Origin: Desulfovibrionaceae bacterium
GTDB lineage: Bacteria > Pseudomonadota > Gammaproteobacteria > Burkholderiales > Burkholderiaceae_C
NCBI GenBank assembly: GCA_009778355.1
Contig: WRJY01000153.1
Coordinates: forward strand, 1 to 5,379
DNA length: 5,379 nt
Direction: 5' to 3'
The translations under genes were made by a program, and so were the position numbers. The notes under the pieces are model-generated. The model made no database searches. It was not told the origin of the DNA and saw nothing but the letters and a program-made list of their open reading frames with translations. Positions 1-4,841 of this stretch are shown piece after piece (positions within the stretch are counted from its first letter, which is position 1; every line of letters starts with the position of its first letter).

Positions 1-116
1 TTCATGGCGCCCGTTGCCCCGCAAAGGCAGTGGATGCAAGGCGCAAACCGCAGCCGGGTTGGACACCCGGCGAGGATTTGCTTGCGCGGTAGACGCTGCC
101 TTGCGGGTACCATGAA
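1..116. repeat. Long imperfect inverted repeat, possible structured RNA
   Basis: Bases 1-7 are complementary to 110-116. Bases 18-30 pair with 96-107 (12 pairs, one bulged A at 25), 36-39 with 82-85, 43-47 with 77-81, 48-49 with 74-75, and 53-59 with 65-71 around a 5-base loop. The helices nest in order and give about 37 pairs in one rod. The window starts at the base of the stem, so the structure may extend further left. I checked it by eye against 4.5S, RNase P and tmRNA signatures and found none. A 6S-like rod was considered but could not be supported. It could equally be a palindromic intergenic element. No convincing coding frame was found on either strand. Confidence 0.4.
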
Positions 117-138
117 AATAGTGTGAACAGGCCCTAGC

Positions 139-158
139 GCCACGGCAAAAGCTGTGGC
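139..158 (+). other. Small hairpin overlapping the first fragment's start
   Basis: Bases 139-145 pair with 152-158 (7 pairs including one G-U) around a 6-base loop. The GTG that lines up with the effector start codon (154-156) lies inside the 3' arm, and no Shine-Dalgarno sequence precedes it. If transcribed, the hairpin would tend to hide that start. It may be chance, since the stem is short. Confidence 0.25.
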
Positions 159-405
159 AACCTCCTTGTATCACTATGCAGCGCCCGAAGAAGTCAGGCG
201 ACTGGCGGTAGCGCCTGAACTGGCGGCACAACTCAACACCTGTGCGGTCAAGAAGCCCTTCGTTTTCTTCGCGGGCTTCGATGGCGCCAATAACGACAAG
301 AACAACCTGGCGTTGTTGGGCAATCCTTACCAAACCAATACTGGCAACCTCGCCGGCGTGTCGGACGTGAGCGCAAACAACAATGTTAAGATGTTCCCAT
401 GCTGA
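154..405 (+). pseudogene. Truncated Tle1-like effector N-terminus, copy 1
   Basis: This is an 83-codon reading frame starting at GTG. Residues 1-66 match the N-terminus of the full effector at 1752 with about 9 substitutions. They include the DUF2235-type FDG motif at residues 42-44, but with Ala in place of Thr45. The last 17 residues are unrelated to the effector and end in MFPC, like copy 2. All of the catalytic part (nucleophile elbow, Asp, His) is missing, so it cannot be a lipase. No ribosome binding site is visible, and the sequence upstream differs from that of the other copies. The TGA overlaps the start of the next gene (ATGCTGA, 399-405), so any translation would feed into the lipoprotein gene. 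It is either debris or a short coupling leader. Confidence 0.7.
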
Positions 406-941
406 ACGCAAAACCCTCGCCGATGCGCTGGCTGATGCGCGCGCTACTGCTGGCGTGGGCGCTGGCCTTGGCTGCCTGCGCCAATACCGCGCCGGAACAG
501 CCCAAGCTGGTCTGGCATAAATTTTCTTTTGATGGATGGTACGACGGCAAATGGGCCGAAAAAATAGATTTATTGGCCTATAGCTATGGTGATAAGTATC
601 GCATGGTTGCTAGAACTGAAAAACCTTCGGGTGAGTCAGCCGGTGTTGCTACCAACATCAACGGCCCCATGCCCGTAGGCGAATTCCTCTACGTCAAGTG
701 GCGCATCAAGGCCACCGGCCAAGTGCTCGAAGACCGGGTTGATCTGCGCCCGTTGCTGCCCAAGGACATGACCGATTACGGACTGACTTTTGTACCTGAT
801 GAACGGCAGCTTTATGTTTATTTGGTTACGCCGACGCCGACACATCCCATAGAGCCTCCACCGCTTAAAACTGCCTATTCATGTTGTTTCGTGACTTACG
901 AAATTTACCCCCACAACACCTTTCCTCTCAGCCAACACTAG
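399..941 (+). CDS. Putative Tli-like immunity lipoprotein, copy 1
   Basis: The product is a 180-residue protein with a lipoprotein signal. Two arginines (10 and 14) precede a hydrophobic stretch and the lipobox LAAC ends at Cys27. The residues after Cys are Ala and Asn, so there is no inner-membrane Asp at +2 and an outer-membrane, periplasm-facing lipoprotein is expected. The mature part (about 154 residues) is likely beta-rich, with recurring aromatic/Gly strands, and ends with a vicinal Cys pair near residues 163-164. I do not assign a Pfam family. The immunity role is inferred from adjacency to a lipase that would act on periplasmic phospholipid and from the known habit of Tle effectors of pairing with lipoprotein inhibitors. 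The start overlaps the preceding fragment's stop and only a weak AAGA precedes it. The middle is AT-rich: 541-600 is 24/60 GC. The copy at 1198 is about 87% identical. Confidence 0.75.
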   Translation: MLNAKPSPMRWLMRALLLAWALALAACANTAPEQPKLVWHKFSFDGWYDGKWAEKIDLLAYSYGDKYRMVARTEKPSGESAGVATNINGPMPVGEFLYVKWRIKATGQVLEDRVDLRPLLPKDMTDYGLTFVPDERQLYVYLVTPTPTHPIEPPPLKTAYSCCFVTYEIYPHNTFPLSQH

Positions 942-944
942 GAG
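940..944 (+). promoter_or_regulatory. Shine-Dalgarno AGGAG for fragment copy 2
   Basis: AGGAG overlaps the TAG stop of the first lipoprotein gene and lies 8 bases before the ATG at 953. It fixes the start at 953 rather than at upstream in-frame codons inside the lipoprotein gene, and it implies translational coupling from the lipoprotein into the fragment. Confidence 0.75.
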
Positions 945-1151
945 TACGACCCATGGCAACTTCCATTGATCACTATGCAGCGCCCGAAGAAGTCAAGCGA
1001 CTGGCGGCAGCGCCTGAGCTGGCGGCACAACTCAACACCTGTGCGGTCAAGAAGCCCTTCGTCTTCTTCGCGGGCTTCGATGGCGCCAATAACGACAAGA
1101 ACAACCTGGCGTTGTCAGGCAGCCCTTATCAAACCAATATCGGCAACCTTG

Positions 1152-1163
1152 CCGATATATCGG
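1152..1163. repeat. 12-bp perfect palindrome at the duplication junction
   Basis: CCGATATATCGG reads the same on both strands. It sits where fragment copy 2 stops resembling the full effector, with similarity ending near 1158 (1957 in the full gene). The equivalent bases in copy 1 (353-364) have lost the symmetry. It may mark the recombination point or may be chance. Confidence 0.4.
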
Positions 1164-1186
1164 ACGTGAACATAAGCAATAATGCC

Positions 1187-1190
1187 AGGA
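1187..1190 (+). promoter_or_regulatory. Shine-Dalgarno AGGA for lipoprotein copy 2
   Basis: AGGA lies 7 bases before the ATG at 1198, inside the 3' end of the truncated effector frame. The matching site in copy 1 is the weaker AAGA (388-391), so the two lipoproteins may be made at different levels. Confidence 0.5.
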
Positions 1191-1197
1191 TGTTCCC

Positions 1198-1740
1198 ATG
1201 CTAAACGCAAAAACCTCGCCGATGCGCTGGCTGGTGCGCATGTTGTTGTTGGCGTGGGCGCTGGCCTTGGCTGCCTGCGCCAATACCGCGCCGGAACAGC
1301 CCAAGCTGGTCTGGCATTCGTTCTCGTTTAATGGTTGGCATGACGGCAAGTGGTCCGAAAAAATCGACCTGTTGGCCTACAGTTATGGCGATAAGTACCG
1401 CATGGTTTCACAAGTTGAAAATCCTTCCGGTGAACGGATTCCCTCCGCGTCTGGCGTCAGCGGCCCCATGCCCGTAGGCGAGTTTCTCTACGTCAAGTGG
1501 CGCATCAAGGCCACCGGCGAAGTGCTCGAAGACCGGGTGGACTTGCGGCCTTTGCTGCCCAAGGACATGACCGATTACAAGTTGACCTTCGTACCCGATG
1601 GTTCGCAACTTTATATTTATCTGGTCACGCCAACGCCAACCCATCCCATAGAGCCTCCACCGCTTAAAACTGCCTATTCATGTTGTTTCGTGACTTACGA
1701 AATCTACCCCCACAACACCTTTCCTCTCAGCCAACACTAG
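1198..1740 (+). CDS. Putative Tli-like immunity lipoprotein, copy 2
   Basis: This 180-residue lipoprotein has the same architecture as copy 1: signal peptide, lipobox LAAC with Cys27, Ala at +2, and a beta-rich mature domain. About 24 residues differ from copy 1, many clustered between residues 71 and 89. The last 30 or so residues are identical. It is the copy directly upstream of the full effector: its TAG overlaps the AGGAG that serves the effector start at 1752, so immunity is made before the toxin and coupled to it. By position it is the best candidate for the cognate inhibitor, anchored to the outer membrane and protecting against lipase delivered by siblings. Codon use in its middle is more GC-rich than in copy 1 (1341-1400 is 30/60 GC). 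The immunity function is inferred. Confidence 0.78.
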   Translation: MLNAKTSPMRWLVRMLLLAWALALAACANTAPEQPKLVWHSFSFNGWHDGKWSEKIDLLAYSYGDKYRMVSQVENPSGERIPSASGVSGPMPVGEFLYVKWRIKATGEVLEDRVDLRPLLPKDMTDYKLTFVPDGSQLYIYLVTPTPTHPIEPPPLKTAYSCCFVTYEIYPHNTFPLSQH

Positions 1741-1743
1741 GAG
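1739..1743 (+). promoter_or_regulatory. Shine-Dalgarno AGGAG deciding the effector start
   Basis: AGGAG overlaps the stop codon of the upstream lipoprotein gene and is spaced 8 bases from the ATG at 1752. The reading frame is open further upstream to an ATG at 1680, but those extra 24 codons lie inside the lipoprotein gene and have no ribosome binding site. Confidence 0.8.
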
Positions 1744-1751
1744 TACAACCC

Positions 1752-3026
1752 ATGGCAACTTCCATTGATCACTATGCAGCGCCCGAAGAAGTCAAGCGAC
1801 TGGCGGCAGCGCCGGAACTGGCGGCGCAACTCAACACCTGTGCGATCAAAAAGCCCTTCGTCTTCTTTGCGGGCTTCGATGGCACCAACAATGACAAGAA
1901 CAACCTGGCGCTATCAGGCAGCCCTTATCAGACAAATATCGGCAATCTCTACGATATGGCAAAAAAGAAAATGGACGATGATCCAGCGCATTTCCAGTCT
2001 CGTTACTACCCCGGCGTAGGCACCGGCGGCGAGCACGGCAACCGCTGGAATGCCGGACCCGCGCCCACCGTGCCTTTGCGCGCCATCGCCAGCCAAGCCT
2101 ATGACGACTTTGCATATGAAGCCTATCGGTATCTCCAATCCACCCCCGGCGCAAAGGTCGAAGACCTGAGCGCCGTCACCGCCGGGTTCAGCCGGGGCAA
2201 TGCGGCGCAGGTGATGTTTGCACGGATGATCGACGAGCAGGGCCTGAAGCTGCGCGACGGCACCGTGGTGGCCCCGCCGCACACGGTGCCCATCAGTGGC
2301 ATGGTGATGATCGACCCGGTCTACACCAACGTCCAGGGCGATCTTTCGCTGCCGGGCAACGTGCATGGCGACGTGCTGGCCTGGGGCGCCGAGGATGAAT
2401 TGCGCGCCTTGTTCAAGCGCGCCGATTACGCCAACGACGAGCGCGTCAAGCTGCTGCAAGTGCCCGGCAACCACTGCGGCCTGGGCGGCGGCTACGACCA
2501 GCACGGCAGCGCCGCCGCCGTGCTGGAAGGCAGCGTGAACTACCTGCGCAACAGTGGTATCGATCTGGGGCCGGTGCCGCCCCAGTTGCGGTTTGACCCG
2601 GCCCGGCCAGTGCCGGTTTACAGCGAAGTTCAGCAAATCACGAGGGGCAATGACTATCCGCCCGTGGTCGAGTACAACGAACCGGTGGCCGGCGCGCCCG
2701 GGCAGCGCGCCACCCGCCCGGTGCCCGCGCCCAGCGGGGTGGAGCCGCGCTACGCGCAAGGCTGCGAGGCGCCGCGGCAGTATGGCTCCGGCGTTGTTAC
2801 CTCCAACAGCAGTGTCAAGGAGATGTTCTACGCGCTGACCGATGCGGTGCAAAGGAACGACGTGCAAGGGATGAAGCAGGCGACGCAAGCCTTCAGGGAT
2901 TCACCGCAAGGGCAAGCAGAATTGGAGCTGGGCCGCCAAATCCTGCAACGGCGGGAGCAGGAACGCGCTGCCCAGCAGCAGCAAGGCCAGCCCCCTGCCG
3001 AGCCGGAGATGCACATCAGTCACTGA
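1752..3026 (+). CDS. DUF2235 phospholipase effector, Tle1-like
   Basis: The product is a 424-residue alpha/beta-hydrolase of the DUF2235 type, the fold used by Tle1 type VI secretion phospholipases that attack membrane phospholipids of rival bacteria. Visible motifs are GFDGTNN at 41-47, the nucleophile elbow GFSRG at 145-149 with Ser147, an acidic site IDPV at 187-190 with Asp188, and NHCGLGGGY at 240-248 with His241. Ser147, Asp188 and His241 are the likely triad. Residues 275-350 are Pro-rich and look like a linker. Residues 355-396 form a helical module shared with the product of the next gene, followed by a Gln-rich tail (403-413). There is no signal peptide, as expected for a cytoplasmically loaded effector. 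The start at 1752 is set by AGGAG. It is preceded by two lipoprotein immunity candidates and two stubs of itself. Tle1 is the best family guess, and delivery by a type IV killing system cannot be excluded. No secretion genes are in view. Confidence 0.85.
   Translation: MATSIDHYAAPEEVKRLAAAPELAAQLNTCAIKKPFVFFAGFDGTNNDKNNLALSGSPYQTNIGNLYDMAKKKMDDDPAHFQSRYYPGVGTGGEHGNRWNAGPAPTVPLRAIASQAYDDFAYEAYRYLQSTPGAKVEDLSAVTAGFSRGNAAQVMFARMIDEQGLKLRDGTVVAPPHTVPISGMVMIDPVYTNVQGDLSLPGNVHGDVLAWGAEDELRALFKRADYANDERVKLLQVPGNHCGLGGGYDQHGSAAAVLEGSVNYLRNSGIDLGPVPPQLRFDPARPVPVYSEVQQITRGNDYPPVVEYNEPVAGAPGQRATRPVPAPSGVEPRYAQGCEAPRQYGSGVVTSNSSVKEMFYALTDAVQRNDVQGMKQATQAFRDSPQGQAELELGRQILQRREQERAAQQQQGQPPAEPEMHISH
2814..2939 (+). 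other. C-terminal module shared with the next gene product (lipase copy)
   Basis: This segment encodes lipase residues 355-396. It aligns without gaps to residues 308-349 of the protein encoded at 3167-4288, with 20 of 42 residues identical, including F..TD..Q.ND..G.KQ..Q..R.SP..QA.L..G.Q. Outside this segment the two proteins are not alike. A predicted helix pair followed by a Gln-rich tail suggests a docking or secretion module rather than part of the catalytic domain. Confidence 0.75.
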
Positions 3027-3079
3027 ACACAGCCCAAGAGTCATGAAGAGAGAGTTTGTGCGCGCTAGAGAGCTGTGTT
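3026..3079. repeat. 8-bp inverted repeat after the lipase stop
   Basis: AACACAGC (3026-3033) is the exact reverse complement of GCTGTGTT (3072-3079), with 38 bases between. The left arm begins at the last base of the lipase stop codon. No T-run follows, so a classical intrinsic terminator is not supported. It might be a processing or protein-binding site, or chance. Confidence 0.35.
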
Positions 3080-3091
3080 ACCATGCCAAAG

Positions 3092-3139
3092 GGGGATAAG
3101 TCTTGGTCTCTTGATCTTGCTCCCCAAAGACCTTACCCC
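3092..3139 (+). other. Bulged hairpin in the leader of the 3167 gene
   Basis: Pairs are 3092-3095 with 3136-3139, 3097-3100 with 3132-3135, 3101-3104 with 3127-3130, and 3105-3106 with 3124-3125. That gives 14 pairs interrupted by single-base bulges (3096, 3126, 3131) around a 17-base loop. It lies 14 bases before the Shine-Dalgarno of the next gene and lacks a T-run. It could attenuate or stabilise the transcript between lipase and downstream gene. Confidence 0.35.
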
Positions 3140-3152
3140 ATGAATGGAAACT

Positions 3153-3160
3153 TAAGGAGA
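3153..3160 (+). promoter_or_regulatory. Strong Shine-Dalgarno TAAGGAGA
   Basis: AAGGAG sits 7 bases before the ATG at 3167 and decides this start. The frame is open upstream to a TTG at 3056, but that stretch holds structured non-coding sequence and no other ribosome binding site. A nearby ATG at 3162 is out of frame. Confidence 0.8.
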
Positions 3161-3166
3161 AATGAA

Positions 3167-4288
3167 ATGGCCAATCCTCGCACTCGCACTCCTTCCCTGA
3201 GTGATGTCTTAGCTGGCAAGCCGCCGCCGCCGGGTGGTTATAGGGGGAACCCCGGTTCCTCCATGCGGTACCCGGAGGGTGAAAATATCCGCCTCTCTGC
3301 ACCGCCCGGCAGCGGCGGCAGAATACCCAGCACGCCCAGCGGGGACAGAGAAAAGCCAGACAGCAGCGCAGAGTCCAAAATAAAAGATCGTAACGACCGC
3401 ATCAATAATATAGGAAATAGTTCGAGCTTGCTTGGGCGTGTTGCGGGTACTGGGATTTTTGGGACTGGACAGCAGTATCCGAATAACAATAGTAGCGCCG
3501 GAGCGGATAGAACGAAAGAACCACCCCCACTCGCCCAACAAACTACGCAGGATAGTTATAACAAACCGGCGACGTTGAGTAAAGATTATGCCAACGCTGG
3601 TAAATTAAAACCGGGACAAGTGGCAGTTGTCACACCAGATGGAGGTGGCAAGAGTGTGAATATTAGGGGTGCCGTTAGTGTTCCGTTAGGCGAATCGGGC
3701 GCGTCGCTAATTATTCAAGGCGGCGTTAACGAGCAAGAGAAAAAACCGAATCAATATACGGCGGGCGCTACAGTGAAGGTACCATTATATCCATCAAATG
3801 CTGATGAAACTCCCTCGACTCCCTCGACCGGTAACCCCCGATGGGGCGACAGTCGCGCAACTGCCTCTGGAAGTGGTCAATCAGGCCAGCGCGGAAAATG
3901 GTATGACCCATGGGGACAATCCCGTGACGCCTCAACGTCACCGAGGAAACCCAATGCGAGCCAGAGCGACAGTCCCGCGCGTCCGCTTGATATCCGTTCC
4001 AATGCCCAGAGGGGGGCCACGGCGAGCGGAAAGGGCGCACACCCGTCGGATCAGCAAAAGCAGCCGTCGTCGCAGCACGGCGCCAGCGCCAGAGAGCGCT
4101 TTTTCGCGATGACCGATAAGCTGCAGAATAACGACCTGGACGGCGCCAAGCAGGTGGTACAAGGCCACAGGAACTCGCCTGAGGTGCAGGCACAACTGAA
4201 CGCGGGCCACCAACATAACCAGCATAACCAGCAGATAGCAGCCGTGGACCAGTCCGGCTCTGAGATTGGCGGTCGCGGTCGCGGCTGA
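3167..4288 (+). CDS. Unrecognised Pro/Gly/Ser-rich protein with lipase-type C-terminal module
   Basis: I do not recognise this 373-residue protein. Residues 1-135 are low in complexity, rich in Pro, Gly, Ser and Asn, and probably disordered. Residues 136-207 form the only ordered-looking part before the C-terminus: a run of short alternating strands containing PGQVAVVTPDG (149-159), GAVSVPLG (168-175) and GATVKVPLYP (200-209). Residues 210-305 are again Ser/Pro/Gln-rich. Residues 308-349 are the module shared with the upstream lipase, then comes a His/Asn/Gln tail with HNQHNQ. There is no signal peptide and no enzyme motif. Parts are AT-rich (3361-3420 is 24/60 GC), unlike hom, which suggests transfer. 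It follows the lipase after 140 bases and precedes a small membrane protein after 13. The shared C-terminus suggests a second cargo or a co-delivered accessory protein. That is inference. Confidence 0.75.
   Translation: MANPRTRTPSLSDVLAGKPPPPGGYRGNPGSSMRYPEGENIRLSAPPGSGGRIPSTPSGDREKPDSSAESKIKDRNDRINNIGNSSSLLGRVAGTGIFGTGQQYPNNNSSAGADRTKEPPPLAQQTTQDSYNKPATLSKDYANAGKLKPGQVAVVTPDGGGKSVNIRGAVSVPLGESGASLIIQGGVNEQEKKPNQYTAGATVKVPLYPSNADETPSTPSTGNPRWGDSRATASGSGQSGQRGKWYDPWGQSRDASTSPRKPNASQSDSPARPLDIRSNAQRGATASGKGAHPSDQQKQPSSQHGASARERFFAMTDKLQNNDLDGAKQVVQGHRNSPEVQAQLNAGHQHNQHNQQIAAVDQSGSEIGGRGRG
3809..3826 (+). repeat. Tandem 9-bp repeat ACTCCCTCG x2
   Basis: Two perfect copies lie head to tail inside the low-complexity part of the unrecognised gene and encode TPSTPS. 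This is a likely slippage product that changes length in units of three codons. Confidence 0.7.
4088..4213 (+). other. C-terminal module shared with the lipase (second copy)
   Basis: This segment encodes residues 308-349 of the protein starting at 3167, matching lipase residues 355-396 at 20 of 42 positions with no gap. As in the lipase, it follows a long Pro/Ser-rich linker and precedes a Gln-rich tail. Its position at the very C-terminus of two otherwise unrelated proteins is typical of delivery or adaptor-binding modules. The motifs I associate with the XVIPCD signal of Xanthomonas-type T4SS effectors are not visible. Confidence 0.75.
4214..4231 (+). repeat. Tandem 9-bp repeat CATAACCAG x2
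   Basis: Two perfect head-to-tail copies encode HNQHNQ in the Gln-rich tail of the unrecognised protein, directly after the shared C-terminal module. Confidence 0.7.
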
Positions 4289-4301
4289 CAGCGGGGTTTA
4301 T

Positions 4302-4841
4302 ATGACCGATGACGACATGGATGAGGCCATGCGATGGTCCGTGTTGATGGACTCGCTGGAAGAGCGCAGCGCCGAAGCGGTGGCACAGTCCCAGCAGGCC
4401 GCCGACGCCTTGCAGCGCGCGGCGCAGGATGCGGCCAGCACGGCGAAGCGCATTACGGCCCAGGCGCTGGAGGAGTTCCGGCGCGCGGCCTCGGGCGCCG
4501 TTGAAAATGGGCTGCGCTATCCCCTGGAAGATGCCAGCCGCAAGCTGGAAGACGGCGTAGGCCGCATAGAATCGGCCATGCAGACGCTGGACGCGCATAT
4601 CAAGGTGCAGAGCCGGATGCTTGCCGCCTATGCCTGGAAGACTTTTGTCGCCAGCGCTTTGGCTGCGCTGGTGATGATCGGGGTGGCGGTGTACATGGGC
4701 CTGTATGCGCGCCAGGAAATCACGCGCGCGGAGTGGGTCGGCGAGATCAACGCCGCCGTTGCCAACGGCAAGCTGGTGGCTTGCCCCGGAGGCGGGCTGT
4801 GCGTTTACAGGGGCAAGAAGCTGGAGCGGCTGGATCAATAG
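4302..4841 (+). CDS. Small single-pass membrane protein with coiled-coil N-terminus
   Basis: The product has 179 residues. Residues 1-20 are acidic. About 15-105 are Ala/Gln/Glu-rich and probably one long helix or coiled coil. About 114-135 form a single strongly hydrophobic membrane segment. The tail holds ITRAEWVGEINAAVANGK (140-157 region) and a CPGGGLC motif whose two Cys (151 and 157) could form a disulfide if periplasmic. The ATG at 4302 is preferred, with GGGG 5 bases upstream and 13 bases after the previous stop. A TTG at 4266 in the same frame would overlap the previous gene. From memory, similar proteins are sometimes labelled 'relaxation protein' in Comamonadaceae, but no mobilisation gene is nearby and I would not adopt that name. 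By position it could be an immunity or membrane partner of the preceding protein. Confidence 0.75.
   Translation: MTDDDMDEAMRWSVLMDSLEERSAEAVAQSQQAADALQRAAQDAASTAKRITAQALEEFRRAASGAVENGLRYPLEDASRKLEDGVGRIESAMQTLDAHIKVQSRMLAAYAWKTFVASALAALVMIGVAVYMGLYARQEITRAEWVGEINAAVANGKLVACPGGGLCVYRGKKLERLDQ

Larger units (their letters stand above)
154..952 (+). repeat. Tandem repeat unit, copy 1 of 2 (799 bp)
   Basis: This unit runs from the first codon of an effector 5' fragment, through a lipoprotein gene, to the base before the next effector start. The equivalent start codons lie at 154, 953 and 1752, giving two identical spacings of 799 bp with no net insertion or deletion. Similarity to copy 2 is very high at the right end: 845-952 differs from 1644-1751 at only 2 of 108 bases. 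It drops in the middle of the lipoprotein gene. The left edge is sharp, because sequence upstream of 154 does not resemble the bases upstream of 953 or 1752. Confidence 0.9.
953..1204 (+). pseudogene. Truncated Tle1-like effector N-terminus, copy 2
   Basis: This is an 83-codon frame starting at ATG with a good AGGAG. Residues 1-66 differ from the full effector at only two positions, Val for Ile32 and Ala for Thr45. The remaining 17 residues form an unrelated tail ending in MFPC, shared with copy 1. Catalytic residues are absent. The TAA stop overlaps the next ATG (ATGCTAA, 1198-1204), and an AGGA inside its 3' end serves as ribosome binding site for the lipoprotein gene. Unlike copy 1 it has intact translation signals, so it is probably translated. 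Its product could be non-functional, a leader for coupling, or a decoy that binds the immunity protein. The last two options are speculation. Confidence 0.7.
953..1751 (+). repeat. Tandem repeat unit, copy 2 of 2 (799 bp)
   Basis: This is the second copy of the fragment-plus-lipoprotein unit. A third, partial copy of the unit's beginning follows at 1752 and stays similar up to about 1957, after which the full-length effector continues and the fragments diverge. This is the pattern expected if a segment from just upstream of a lipoprotein gene to about codon 68 of the effector was duplicated in tandem, leaving effector stubs between lipoprotein genes. Confidence 0.9.

Noticed and set aside
1..126. 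Open frame at the left edge as the 3' end of a coding gene
   Set aside because: The translation is Arg-rich and resembles nothing known, two other frames are also open over most of the stretch, and the sequence is better explained by the nested stem-loop.
111..140. Short similarity (GAACAGGC and nearby bases) to 4989-4998 near hom, considered as flanking direct repeats of the island
   Set aside because: Only about 8 contiguous bases match and the alignment needs several gaps, so it is not distinguishable from chance.
1680..1751. In-frame N-terminal extension of the lipase from an ATG at 1680
   Set aside because: These 24 codons lie within the lipoprotein gene in another frame. The same extension precedes stub 2, and the AGGAG at 1739 supports the start at 1752.
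1914..2888. A 324-codon open frame on the minus strand
   Set aside because: It is antisense to the lipase. Its His/Arg/Gly-rich, motif-free translation is typical of a GC-rich shadow frame, while the + frame holds a full catalytic motif set.
3043..3099. An 18-codon frame between the lipase and the next gene
   Set aside because: It has no Shine-Dalgarno, is very short, and overlaps the inverted repeats; nothing supports translation.
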